A stretch of 64,000 nucleotides of DNA from CACZQA01 sp050943615 (GTDB taxonomy: Bacteria; Actinomycetota; Coriobacteriia; Coriobacteriales; QAMH01): contig JBMNPN010000002.1 of NCBI GenBank assembly GCA_050943615.1, positions 9,410-73,409 on the forward strand. The letters run 5' to 3'. How positions within the stretch are numbered: position 1 is the first letter of the stretch; each line of letters begins with the position of its first letter. The notes under the pieces are model-generated. The model made no database searches. It saw nothing but the letters and a program-made list of their open reading frames with translations, and was not told the origin of the DNA. Positions 9,621-18,381 of this stretch are shown piece by piece. The translations under genes were made by a program, and so were the position numbers.

Positions 9621-12600
9621 ATGGAGATTCAAAGTACGTATAGGCAAACAGAAAATCGGAGAAGGTGGAAAGCTGCCTTCTGGGCTCTTGCCGCCGCGGC
9701 ATTCGCGGCACTCGCCTTCCTTCCGCTGAGCGCTCTTGGAGATACGTCGCAGGTGATCAAGGTTGGCGCTTCCGAGTATTACAAGACGCTGTCGGACGCT
9801 GTTGCCAGCGCTGCCGGTGACGAGAACAACCAGAATGTCACCTTCCAGCTCACCAGCGACGTCTACCAGGGCACGAAGCAGGTGGACGTCAATCTTCCCG
9901 CTGGGGCAGAGTGGACCATCGACCTCGGCACCCACACCCTGAGCACGGACAACAGTAAATCGGGTACCACATCGCTTGTCTCGGTGACCCACGTGGCCGC
10001 CGAGGAGGGCACGGATACCCCGGGAACCCTGAATATCGTCGGCGATTCAAGTGTCAAAGGCACAATCTCCTGCACCGATGCGGCACCAAAGTATGCCGTG
10101 CAAGTAAGTTCCAACAACGTCGTCAACATGAGTAACGTCGCCGTGAATTTCGACTCGTCGAAAACGAGCGGTATCAATGGCTTGTATATAAGCGGTACAA
10201 CAACGGGAAACGCGGTGCTCAATGCGGACAGCTGTGCGTTTACTGTAAAGAACTCGTATATTAATGCAGAAAATGGTAATGGCGGCAGCGCATTTTGTGC
10301 CCGAGTTGGCAGTAACACCACAGCAAGCTTCTCGCAGTGCTCGTTCACTGCCGAGGCTACAGCAAACGCTTACTGTGTTTATGGAATCAAGGGAATATCT
10401 GTCAAGCTCAGCGGGGCAAACACCCTTTCAACCTCTGCGACTTCCGAATATGCGAACAATTCTGTTCCAATTTATGTGTCCTCTGGTGCTGACAGCCTGG
10501 TCCTCGAAAACCAGGAGGGCTCATCAAACGGTATCAGCTTCTTCATCTCGAACGAGAGCACCGAGCCAGCAGCGGTTTCTGCAGCGATACGACTTCCTTC
10601 CAATGACGCCCCTACGACCCTAAACGCGCCTTTATCGATTTGGCACAGCTCCTCGACGCAGGGCTTTGTGGGGATGACGGGGTGCAGCACGAAAAAGACA
10701 ATATACGTTGGCCCCAATTTCTCCGTCGTTTCGCAGGCAGAGAAAGCCGGCGGCACCTGGGACAGCACCTTGGACATCGCGCGCGATGACACCTATGACA
10801 CCTATGTCGATGGCGCTCGCTTTGCCCGCGCAACCGCAGCGGGGGTTTCCCTCGCGGACAAGGCGGGGTATTTCAAGCTGATGAACTCGGCATGGCTCGA
10901 GGCGAGCGCCAAGGAGGACAGCGAGGACGCGACAATTCAGGCGCTCTATTGGACTGCGGTTCCCCAGACCGAACCCGAGGCAGTTATCGGAGATGTAGAG
11001 TACACGACGCTTGCGGATGCGCTTGCCGCAAAGAAGGACGGGGACGTGATCAAGCTCGGTCGCGACATCTATCTTGCAGAATCGATTAGCTTCACCGACT
11101 CCGAGGGCGAGACGAGTCCCACCTACACGCTCGATCTGAACGGACATGACATCGTCTGCACGACCCGCATCGCCCCGGTCCTCAACTACTCAGGCTCCGG
11201 CACGCTCAATATCGTCGACAGCGTGACGAACGCGGACTCTGCCGCCGCGGTCGCGCACACGATCACCGACGCGACTTCCCCGAACGGGTACTGGACGGCA
11301 ACAAGCAGCTCGAAGTATAAGACCCTGCAGCAATCAGCCACCCTCGTGAACTCCGGCACCGGCACGCTCCAGGTTTCCGGCGTGCGCATTCATGGCACCT
11401 TCAACTGCATCTACAACTCGGGGGAAGGCTCCACGAGCGTCGAGAACTGCAAGGTGGAGCAATCAGACAACGTCAAGTACTCGAACACCAAGAACCATGT
11501 GTTCTGGGGCAGCAATATCACGGCGACGAACAACGCAGTGGTGGTAAATTCATACAGTGCATCTTATACTGCATATAGTCAAGCTGGTAGCGGTATCAGT
11601 ACTTTTGGCACGCGTGTGTTCAGCGGGACCAACATCAAGGTCTACGGGGGCAGCTACCAGTTCGATTCCGAGAATTACTACCTGAGCAGCGCCATTTTCG
11701 ACGGTACCGCGGGAAACGACATCTCTATCGACGGGATCATCTCCTACGACCTGGGCGGCAGGATCGACACTGTGGACTTTGGCGGCGGCGGTGCCACCGA
11801 CGGCAAGTTCACGACGCGTATGTCCGCGTGGTTCTTGGGCTTTGATACTACCACTAGTACGATCTATAACACTAAAGCGCCCCAATCCCTCAAGCTGGGC
11901 GCTAACTTCAAGCCCACGGATATGAGCGGCAATGCACAGCCGGTTGAATTCTATACTGATCTCAGTGCTAAAGGATTGAGTTCCTATTCCCTCAAATCGT
12001 ATCGCGGGGCCGTGGTCTTCGAGCCGATGGAGGGAGTGGACCTTCAGTCAAGCTACGGCGACGAGCTCTCCGATCTGCTGGTGGACACGGCGGGAAACTA
12101 CACGCCCGTCATCGAGGACGGAAACATCTGCTGGAGCAGCACGTACCATGTGCGCGCCTATGGAGCAGCTTTCTCGAAGCAACTGAGCGGAGCCGGTGTC
12201 TATCTTTCGTTCACCGAACGGTACAACCCGACGGGCACCAACGCCGTCTATTACCTGAACCCCACGAGCGTCGATGCCGATGCTGAGGGCAAGGTGACGT
12301 TCACGTTGCCCGAGACGGTATCCGGGACCGAGGAGGGAGTCTCGCTCGTGCCGGAAGACGCCCACGGCACGCATGTCGAGTGGACCGGCAAGTGGTTCGT
12401 CTCGAAAGAATGGCTCAGCGAAAATACGTTGAAGAACACCGTAGAAGACGATTTTGACTACGAGGGAGCTGGATATCTGCTCGTCGATGCCGGCGAGAGC
12501 ATCTCGATCGACGAGGACGACATCGACCAAGATATCTATATCTGGCCTCAGATCAAGCACACGCAATATCCCTACTACCTCTCTTACGAGCTGAACGGCG

Positions 12601-14390
12601 GGGACGAGGCGAGTATCGCCAATAACACCGCTGAATTCACGGTGCCGTACGGTAGCCCTAGTTCCATTCAAGCTACTATGACATATGCCGGCAAGGAAGT
12701 CGGCGACGGTTCCTGGACCCTCGACGATCCCACCCGTGTGGGCTACACCTTTGACGGCTGGTACCTCGACAAGGATTTCACGACCAAGGTCGCCAGCGTT
12801 GAGACGCTTTCTCAATACTATGCTCTCACGACGTCGTCCGATAGGTACATAGGCATCGACGACAGCACGGTCTATGGCAAGTACACGTACGAGGATTCGC
12901 AGGCCAAGAAGCCGGCGGCCACGCTCTACGCCAAGTGGAAGATCGCATCGCTCGACCTCTCCAATACCAGCGTGAAGCTCGTCAACGACAACACCACCTA
13001 CGACGAGGCTACTGACACCTACCTCACCCCCTACGTGGGTTCCGAGATCGAGCCCAAGCTCGAGGTCACCTACACCGACCCCGCGACGGGCGAGTCCGGT
13101 CCCGTCGAGCTCACGGCCGGCGAGGACTACACCATCGACTACGGCGACGCCGACCTGTTCAAGAACCTCGGCACCTACACGCTCACCATCAAGGGCACGG
13201 GCACGGAAGGAAATGGCTGCTACAACGAGACCACGCTGAAGGTCGAGATTGTCAAGGGCACGCTCGAAATTGACGTTCCTGCCGAGAGCGTCTCGCTCTC
13301 CTACGGACAGGCCCCATCGAACCTGGGCGTCACCGCGAGCGACGAGCACGTCACGCTGCTCTACAAGTCGAGTGACACCTCCGTGGTGACCGTCGACGAT
13401 GATGGCAACGTGACGCCGGTGAGCACCGGCAAGGCGACCATCACCGTCTATTCCGACGACGAAAACTACGAGCCAGTCAGCAAGGAGATTGCCGTCACGG
13501 TAACCAGCGAACGCGACACCTCCGTGGGCACGACGACGCTGGTGAACGACGGGGCGGCCAGCGGACTCTACCTCGTTACCGGCGAGGACACGCTCACGCT
13601 GGTCAAGTCCACCTCCGATGCGAGCGCGATCGGGGTCAACACCGTCACGATCGACGGGCACACCTGGAAGGTGACTGCCATTGCCGACGGTGCCTTTGCG
13701 GGTAGCAAGGCCAAGACGGTCACGATTGGTAGCAACGTCACGTCCATCGCCTCCAAGGCATTCAGTGGTGACACCGCGCTCACGAGCGTGACCATCGGCT
13801 CCAACGTCACGAGCATTGGCGCCAGCGCCTTCCAGGGCTGCACGGCTCTCAAGACCGTCAAGGGCGGCGCGGCTGTCAAGACCATCGGCGCCTCCGCTTT
13901 CAAGGGCTGCAAGAAGCTCACGAGCATCACGATCGGCTCCAAGGTGACGAGCATCGGCAAGAGCGCTTTCCAGGGCTGCACGTCTCTCAAGACCGTCAAG
14001 GGCGGCGCGTCCGTCAAGACTATCGGCGCTTCCGCCTTCAAGGGCTGCAGCAAGCTTTCCACCTTCAAGGTCACGGCCACGTCCAAGAAGCTGAAGACCA
14101 TCGGCAAGAACGCGTTCTCCGGAGCCAAGAAGCTCAAGAAGATCACGGTCAAGTCCAAGAAGCTGAAGACCATCGGCAAGAGCGCGTTCTCTGGTGCCAA
14201 GAAGCTCAAGACGCTCACGATCAAGTCCAAGAAGCTCACCAAGAAGTCCGTCAAGGGCTCGCTCAAGGGCTCCAAGGTCAAGACCGTGAAGGTCAAGGTT
14301 GGCTCCAAGAAGCTGAACAAGAAGTACGTCAAGAAGTACAAGAAGTTCTTCTCCAAGAAGAACTGCGGCAAGAAGGTTGCCGTCAAGTAA
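9621..14390 (+). CDS. Giant secreted surface protein: beta-helix-like region, InlB-type repeat, Ig-like and BspA-type LRR repeats, Lys-rich tail
   Basis: The ATG at 9621 has GAGGA eight bases upstream and gives 1589 residues starting with a basic n-region and a hydrophobic signal (to about residue 42). Residues ~45-900 contain two segments resembling right-handed beta-helix adhesins (EYYKTLSDAVAS; EYTTLADALAAKKDGD). Around 990-1107 is an InlB/Listeria-Bacteroides-type repeat (GYTFDGWYLDKDF ... LYAKW). At about 1210-1300 lies a Big_2-like Ig fold (SSDTSVVTVDDDGNVTPVS). From ~1327 come LRR_5/BspA repeats (IGASAFKGCKKLTSI). The last ~55 residues are extremely lysine-rich and have no LPXTG. Nearly the same tail ends the protein at 52798-54894, suggesting a shared wall-binding module. 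An adhesin or ligand-capture role is inference. Confidence 0.8.
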   Translation: MEIQSTYRQTENRRRWKAAFWALAAAAFAALAFLPLSALGDTSQVIKVGASEYYKTLSDAVASAAGDENNQNVTFQLTSDVYQGTKQVDVNLPAGAEWTIDLGTHTLSTDNSKSGTTSLVSVTHVAAEEGTDTPGTLNIVGDSSVKGTISCTDAAPKYAVQVSSNNVVNMSNVAVNFDSSKTSGINGLYISGTTTGNAVLNADSCAFTVKNSYINAENGNGGSAFCARVGSNTTASFSQCSFTAEATANAYCVYGIKGISVKLSGANTLSTSATSEYANNSVPIYVSSGADSLVLENQEGSSNGISFFISNESTEPAAVSAAIRLPSNDAPTTLNAPLSIWHSSSTQGFVGMTGCSTKKTIYVGPNFSVVSQAEKAGGTWDSTLDIARDDTYDTYVDGARFARATAAGVSLADKAGYFKLMNSAWLEASAKEDSEDATIQALYWTAVPQTEPEAVIGDVEYTTLADALAAKKDGDVIKLGRDIYLAESISFTDSEGETSPTYTLDLNGHDIVCTTRIAPVLNYSGSGTLNIVDSVTNADSAAAVAHTITDATSPNGYWTATSSSKYKTLQQSATLVNSGTGTLQVSGVRIHGTFNCIYNSGEGSTSVENCKVEQSDNVKYSNTKNHVFWGSNITATNNAVVVNSYSASYTAYSQAGSGISTFGTRVFSGTNIKVYGGSYQFDSENYYLSSAIFDGTAGNDISIDGIISYDLGGRIDTVDFGGGGATDGKFTTRMSAWFLGFDTTTSTIYNTKAPQSLKLGANFKPTDMSGNAQPVEFYTDLSAKGLSSYSLKSYRGAVVFEPMEGVDLQSSYGDELSDLLVDTAGNYTPVIEDGNICWSSTYHVRAYGAAFSKQLSGAGVYLSFTERYNPTGTNAVYYLNPTSVDADAEGKVTFTLPETVSGTEEGVSLVPEDAHGTHVEWTGKWFVSKEWLSENTLKNTVEDDFDYEGAGYLLVDAGESISIDEDDIDQDIYIWPQIKHTQYPYYLSYELNGGDEASIANNTAEFTVPYGSPSSIQATMTYAGKEVGDGSWTLDDPTRVGYTFDGWYLDKDFTTKVASVETLSQYYALTTSSDRYIGIDDSTVYGKYTYEDSQAKKPAATLYAKWKIASLDLSNTSVKLVNDNTTYDEATDTYLTPYVGSEIEPKLEVTYTDPATGESGPVELTAGEDYTIDYGDADLFKNLGTYTLTIKGTGTEGNGCYNETTLKVEIVKGTLEIDVPAESVSLSYGQAPSNLGVTASDEHVTLLYKSSDTSVVTVDDDGNVTPVSTGKATITVYSDDENYEPVSKEIAVTVTSERDTSVGTTTLVNDGAASGLYLVTGEDTLTLVKSTSDASAIGVNTVTIDGHTWKVTAIADGAFAGSKAKTVTIGSNVTSIASKAFSGDTALTSVTIGSNVTSIGASAFQGCTALKTVKGGAAVKTIGASAFKGCKKLTSITIGSKVTSIGKSAFQGCTSLKTVKGGASVKTIGASAFKGCSKLSTFKVTATSKKLKTIGKNAFSGAKKLKKITVKSKKLKTIGKSAFSGAKKLKTLTIKSKKLTKKSVKGSLKGSKVKTVKVKVGSKKLNKKYVKKYKKFFSKKNCGKKVAVK

Positions 14391-14404
14391 GACAAGGTAA
14401 TCGT

Positions 14405-14510
14405 CCCGGCTTTCACGCCCCGTCCTCCCTGGGGCGTGGCCGGGTTGCCGATTGACGAAGCCGGCCCCGCGGGCACTGAACTGCTTTCGCGGGGCCGACG
14501 CTTTGTTTTT
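14405..14510 (+). terminator. Tandem hairpins ending the surface-protein transcript
   Basis: Hairpin one pairs CCCGGC and CACGCCCC (14405-14422) with GGGGCGTG and GCCGGG (14431-14444). Hairpin two pairs CGGCCCCGCG (14462-14471) with CGCGGGGCCG (14488-14497) and is followed by a T-rich run to 14510. Together they separate the surface protein from the downstream ATPase. Confidence 0.7.
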
Positions 14511-14603
14511 CGATTCGCCTGCAGCGCGGGTTCGTGCGGGTGCTGCCTGAGCGCAACGCCGGCACGAGGCCGCGCATACGTGAACGAGGAGGTTCGCCAA
14601 AGC

Positions 14604-15407
14604 ATGAAATTGAGAGCCGAGAACCTGGACGTGGGGCATGACTTTCGCCACGTGGTGCAGCGCGACATCTCCTTTGAGGTGGAAAGCGGCGAGGTCTGCT
14701 GCGTGCTCGGTCCCAACGGGTGCGGCAAGACGACGCTGTTCGATACGATGCTGGGGCTGTTGGCCCCGCGCTCCGGCCATGCGTACCTCGAGTTCGACGA
14801 CGGAACCAAGCGCGACGTGCACCAGATGAAGCCCGAGGAGCGCGCTCAGGTTCTCTCTTACGTGGCACAGCACCATCAGCCGCCGTTCCCCTATGCCACG
14901 CGCGACGTGATCGAGATGGGGCTCGTGGACCGCATACTTGCGGGAGGCACGCCGACCGAAGATGAAGAGCAGCTCGTGGACGAGACCATGGAGGAGCTTG
15001 GGATTTGGGAGCTGCGCGATGAGCCGTACACGCAGCTATCCGGCGGCGAGCTGCAGCTCACGATGATCGCCCGCGCCCTCGTGCAGCGCCCGCGCTTCGT
15101 CTTTCTGGACGAGCCGACCGCCGCGCTCGACTACGGCAACGAGATCCGCGTCATCGAGCAGGTGAAGCGCCTCGCGGAACGCGGCATGGGCGTGCTCATG
15201 ACCACCCACAATCCCGATCACGCCTTTCTGCTGGATGCCAACGCCGTGCTGCTCGGCAAGGACTTTCCCATGGTCGCGGGCAGCTGCTGGGACGTGCTCA
15301 CCGACAGCGCCATGTGCGCGGCCTACAAGACCGAGGTGTACCGCGTGCAATTCGAGCGCCTCGATGGCGGTCGCATGTACGTCTGCGTCCCCGACCTCGG
15401 GGACTAG
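14604..15407 (+). CDS. Solo ABC transporter ATPase, FecCD-importer class
   Basis: This 267-residue ATPase closely resembles the importer ATPases at 2200 and 43489. Walker A is GPNGCGKTT, the signature is LSGGELQLTM, Walker B is FVFLDEPTAALDYG and the switch is TTHNPDHAF. The ATG at 14604 follows GAGGAGG by 11 bases; the frame extends upstream to 14436, but that part is terminator sequence. No permease gene lies on either side, so it may serve the permeases of this cluster as an alternative motor or be left from a third copy of the system. It has its own transcription unit, since strong terminators lie upstream. Confidence 0.9.
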   Translation: MKLRAENLDVGHDFRHVVQRDISFEVESGEVCCVLGPNGCGKTTLFDTMLGLLAPRSGHAYLEFDDGTKRDVHQMKPEERAQVLSYVAQHHQPPFPYATRDVIEMGLVDRILAGGTPTEDEEQLVDETMEELGIWELRDEPYTQLSGGELQLTMIARALVQRPRFVFLDEPTAALDYGNEIRVIEQVKRLAERGMGVLMTTHNPDHAFLLDANAVLLGKDFPMVAGSCWDVLTDSAMCAAYKTEVYRVQFERLDGGRMYVCVPDLGD

Positions 15408-15420
15408 CTCGCCCGCAGGG

Positions 15421-15545
15421 CGGCGGCCCGCGGAACCCGCGGCCCTCTCCCGCGGCCCCGGCGCCCGCGGAACCCGCGCCTCTCCCGCGACCCCGGCGCC
15501 CGCGGAACCCGCGCCTCTCCCGCGACCCCGGCCCCTCCCCGCGGG
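15421..15545. repeat. GC-rich 35-nt tandem repeat
   Basis: About three copies of a 35-base unit beginning GGCGCCCGCGGAACCCGCG and containing CCTCTCCCGCG lie end to end after the ATPase stop. The last two copies (15460-15494, 15495-15529) are identical and the first is diverged. Related sequence recurs at about 15650-15722. Frames are open only because of GC bias. With the two palindromes below, this fills 15408-15845. Confidence 0.75.
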
Positions 15546-15550
15546 CGAGA

Positions 15551-15628
15551 AATTAACCACATTTAGAATTTCAGGTTTCTTCGCGAACTGGGCAAACACG
15601 AAACCTGAATTTTAAATGTTGGTTAATT
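15551..15628. repeat. 78-nt palindromic repeat (TTAACC family), copy 1
   Basis: A 29-base left arm (AATTAACCACATTTAG, then AATTTCAGGTTTC) pairs with the right arm GAAACCTGAATTTTAAATG-TTGGTTAATT, with three mismatches and a ~20-base loop containing TTCGCGAACTGGGCAAA. The AT-rich ends contrast with the GC-rich surroundings. The form is MITE- or REP-like. Confidence 0.8.
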
Positions 15629-15723
15629 GTCGCCACCACCCCCAGTGGCAGCCCCATCCCTCGCGAACCGAGCGCGACCCCGGCGGTCTCCTGGAACCCG
15701 CGCTCCTCCCGCGCGGTTCCCGC

Positions 15724-15802
15724 AATTAACCGCATCTACAATTTCAGGTTCCTCCGCAACCTGGGAAAACGCGAAACCTGAAAATAAGATGCTGATTAAT
15801 TT
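15724..15802. repeat. 78-nt palindromic repeat (TTAACC family), copy 2
   Basis: Same element in the same orientation as copy 1, with arms AATTAACCGCATCTACAATT and GAAACCTGAAAATAAGATG. The loop CCGCAACCTGGGAAAAC is related to that of copy 1. It ends about 45 bases before the start of the nuclease-like gene. Confidence 0.8.
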
Positions 15803-15845
15803 GGAGTATCGTGTGCTAGGGAGACGAGCGTGGAGAGGGGAAGCG

Positions 15846-17003
15846 ATGCAACTTGCGGTCAACAAGAACACAGCACTGTACCTGCTGCGCAGCATGCGTG
15901 CGAGGGGAGCATCCCCGCGCTACGCGCTCTCCCGTCGCTGCAATCTTCCCACTGCATCTCCTCACCCGCACAAACGGTGGAGCAAGAAGGGCCTGCGGGC
16001 ATTCGTTCGCTCAAACAAGTTAGCGTCGACTGCTCCGCTCGAGCAGGTCGACATCGCCGTTCCAAGCGGTGCTCCGCGCCTGTATCTGAGCATTGCCCGT
16101 TGCAGCACCTATGGCTCCGGACTTCCCAAGCGCTCGTTCGTCGATCTTGGTAGCGGCCTGTTCATGAGCAGCCCGGAGCTTCTGTTCGTGGAGCTTGCGC
16201 CAGAGCTGTCATTGCCGGAGCACCTGATGCTCGGCCTGGAACTTTGCGGCGGGTTCTCGCGCGACCCGGACAACCCGATCGAGGGCGACTGCACGTTCGA
16301 CGTCCAGCCGGTGACGTCGCGGGAGCGCATTTCAGCCTTTATAGAACGCTGCGGTAGGCTCAAGGGCGTCGGCCCCGCGCGGCGCACGCTTGCGCTGCTC
16401 GCCGATAACGCCTGGTCTCCCACGGAGGCTGCCGTGGCGGTCATGATCTCCCTGCCGCTCGAGGAGTACGGCTACGAACTCGGGCGCTGCGTTCTCAATC
16501 CCCGCTTTTCGACGCCCAAGCACCTGCAGCGTGCGGCGGTGCGGGAATCCCGCGTGCCCGACATCCTGATCGAGGGGACGTCTGTGGGCATCAACTACGA
16601 TGGCGCCGTGCACTTCGACCTCGACTCGGTCGTCTCGGCGACGATGGCGCTGGACCGCGACCCCGGGAGCGCCGCCCTCAGCTGCGCGCTCACCGAGACC
16701 ATGAACGCAGTGCGCGCCAAGCTCGTCGACGATATCCGCCGGAACCGAGAGCTCGCGGCCGACGGACTCACGGTGTTTCCCGTGGTCAAGGAGGACCTGT
16801 ATGAGGAGGGTGGGCTCGACCGGGTCATGGCGCAAGTGGTCGCGGCGCTCGAGGCGCATGAGGGCGTCGAGCATCCCTTGCAGCGCGACGCGCTCGCCTC
16901 GGCGTTTGCCAGCAAGGAGCGCCAGGCACTCGTCCGCTCTCTCATTCCCGGGCCGGACAGGGAGCTCGACCCTTCATGCGTCGAGGCGTTCGTGGGATAT
17001 TGA
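15846..17003 (+). CDS. Putative PD-(D/E)XK / DUF559-like protein with N-terminal AbiEi-like part
   Basis: This 385-residue protein is not assigned to a characterised gene. The ATG at 15846 follows GAGAGGGGAAG. The N-terminus looks like a DNA-binding or antitoxin-like part (ALYLLRSMRARGASPRYAL). The middle holds a block shared with the protein at 29243: GLP-KRSFVD, then SPELLFVELAPELSLPEH, then CGGF. The C-terminal half (about 215-330) has ESRVPDILIEGTSVGINYDG, placed like the catalytic strand of DUF559/Vsr-type nucleases, although the Asn replaces the usual Glu in IEYDG. It may therefore be an inactive paralogue. Two palindromes lie upstream and one downstream. Nuclease or antitoxin function is inference from motif layout. 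Confidence 0.5.
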   Translation: MQLAVNKNTALYLLRSMRARGASPRYALSRRCNLPTASPHPHKRWSKKGLRAFVRSNKLASTAPLEQVDIAVPSGAPRLYLSIARCSTYGSGLPKRSFVDLGSGLFMSSPELLFVELAPELSLPEHLMLGLELCGGFSRDPDNPIEGDCTFDVQPVTSRERISAFIERCGRLKGVGPARRTLALLADNAWSPTEAAVAVMISLPLEEYGYELGRCVLNPRFSTPKHLQRAAVRESRVPDILIEGTSVGINYDGAVHFDLDSVVSATMALDRDPGSAALSCALTETMNAVRAKLVDDIRRNRELAADGLTVFPVVKEDLYEEGGLDRVMAQVVAALEAHEGVEHPLQRDALASAFASKERQALVRSLIPGPDRELDPSCVEAFVGY

Positions 17004-17010
17004 TTCGCAA

Positions 17011-17089
17011 TATTAACCGCAATTAGAATTTCAGGTTTCTCTGCGACCTGCAGAAACGTGAAACCTGAAATTTGTTTGTTGGTTAAATT
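17011..17089. repeat. 78-nt palindromic repeat (TTAACC family), copy 3
   Basis: Located 7 bases after the nuclease-like gene, with arms ATTAACCGCAATTAGAATTT and GAAACCTGAAATTTG-TTTGTTGGTTAA. The loop is TCTGCGACCTGCAGAAACGT. Orientation equals copies 1 and 2, so the gene sits inside a direct series of the element. The stem could also end transcription of the gene. Confidence 0.8.
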
Positions 17090-17184
17090 GGCGGGCATGC
17101 GAAACACCCGCCGTCGGGGCATGCCACCATGCGCGCGGGCGGACTCGTGCTCGCACCCGTTCCTCTCGTGCCGCGGCCCTGCGC

Positions 17185-17190
17185 TAGAAT
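17185..17190 (+). promoter_or_regulatory. Probable -10 box of pta
   Basis: TAGAAT lies 42 bases before the pta start. No clear -35 hexamer is visible at the usual distance, so the assignment rests on the -10 and its placement ahead of a good ribosome site (GCAGGAGG). Confidence 0.4.
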
Positions 17191-17231
17191 CGCTGGTAGA
17201 CATACATCCCCTGGGCAGGAGGCAGATACCC

Positions 17232-18233
17232 ATGAGCCAGTTTCTCGAGAACGTGATTGCGCGTGCCAAGGCGGACAGGCAGACGATCGTTTTGCCGGAA
17301 GGGACAGACGAGCGCACGGTGAAGGCGGCACGCGAGATTATGGACCGCGGCATCGCCGACATCATCATCTTGGGAAGCGAGGAAGAAATCGCCGCCCATG
17401 GCGTCGACGTCTCGGGAGCGACGCTCATCGACCCCGCGAGCTCCGACAAACTCGAGCCGTACGCGCAGAAGTTCGCCGAGCTGCGCGCCAAGAAGGGCGT
17501 CACGCTAGAGCAGGCGCGCGAGCAGATGCACGACGTGAGCTACTTTGGCGTCATGATGGTCTACATGGGCGATGCCGACGGCATGGTCTCGGGTGCCTGC
17601 CACTCCACTGCCGACACGCTGCGCCCCGCGCTGCAGATCCTGAAGACCGCCCCCGGCACCAAGCTCGTGAGCTCGTCGTTCGTGATGGACGTGCCCGATT
17701 GCGAATACGGCGACAACGGGCTTCTCGTCGTGGGGGACTGCGCGCTCAACATCTACCCGGATACCGAGGAGCTCGCCGAAATCGCGCTGGCTTGCGCCGA
17801 GACCTTCGAGAAGCTCTGCGGCGGCACGCCGCGCGTGGCGATGCTCTCGTACTCGAGCTACGGTTCGGGCAAGGGGGACTCGGTCGACAAGGTCGCCGAG
17901 GCCACGCGCATCGCCAAGGAGAAGGCCCCCGACCTGGCGCTCGATGGCGAGCTGCAGGCAGATGCCGCGCTCGTGCCGGAAGTCGGCGCGCTCAAGGCGC
18001 CCGATTCGCCCGTTGCGGGCAAGGCGAACGTGCTCATCTTCCCCAACATCGATGCGGGCAACATCGGCTATAAGCTGGTGCAGCGCTTGGGCAAGGCCGA
18101 TGCCTTCGGGCCGGTCATGCAGGGCATGGCAAAGCCGGTCAACGACCTGTCCCGCGGCTGCTCGGCAAACGACATCGTCGGGACGGTCGCCATCACCTGC
18201 GTGCAATCCCAGGCTCGCAAGGACGCCCACTAG
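17232..18233 (+). CDS. pta: Phosphate acetyltransferase
   Basis: Interconverts acetyl-CoA and acetyl phosphate in the cytosol, the first step of acetate and ATP formation in fermenters. The 333-residue length matches the short, single-domain bacterial enzyme. Family blocks are visible: FLENVIARAK and IVLPEGTDERT at the N-terminus, YMGDADGMVSGACHSTADTL near residue 120, AMLSYSSYGSGKGD near 210, and VLIFPNIDAGNIGYKL with SRGCSANDIVG near the end. The ATG at 17232 has AGGAGG nine bases upstream; the frame opens earlier in repeat sequence. Acetate kinase is not adjacent, although the two are often paired. Confidence 0.95.
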   Translation: MSQFLENVIARAKADRQTIVLPEGTDERTVKAAREIMDRGIADIIILGSEEEIAAHGVDVSGATLIDPASSDKLEPYAQKFAELRAKKGVTLEQAREQMHDVSYFGVMMVYMGDADGMVSGACHSTADTLRPALQILKTAPGTKLVSSSFVMDVPDCEYGDNGLLVVGDCALNIYPDTEELAEIALACAETFEKLCGGTPRVAMLSYSSYGSGKGDSVDKVAEATRIAKEKAPDLALDGELQADAALVPEVGALKAPDSPVAGKANVLIFPNIDAGNIGYKLVQRLGKADAFGPVMQGMAKPVNDLSRGCSANDIVGTVAITCVQSQARKDAH

Positions 18234-18381
18234 CCAGTCACGCGTGCACTGCATACCCTTTTCTTGTGCAAATATGGGCGCGCGTGCCCTGATGGCGCCA
18301 TGACTGGCGTATCATTCTTCAAGTTACGCACATCTCTTAGATGCGCATAGGCAATGCAAGCGTTCTTGGGAGTAGAGAACT

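Noticed and set aside
12048..14876. 942-residue minus-strand open frame opposite the surface protein
   Set aside because: Mirrors repetitive plus-strand LRR codons and runs through the terminators at 14405-14510; no ribosome site or recognisable domain.
15235..15615. Frames through the GC-rich tandem repeat
   Set aside because: Pro/Arg/Ala repeats produced by the 35-base unit; they begin inside the ATPase gene in another frame.
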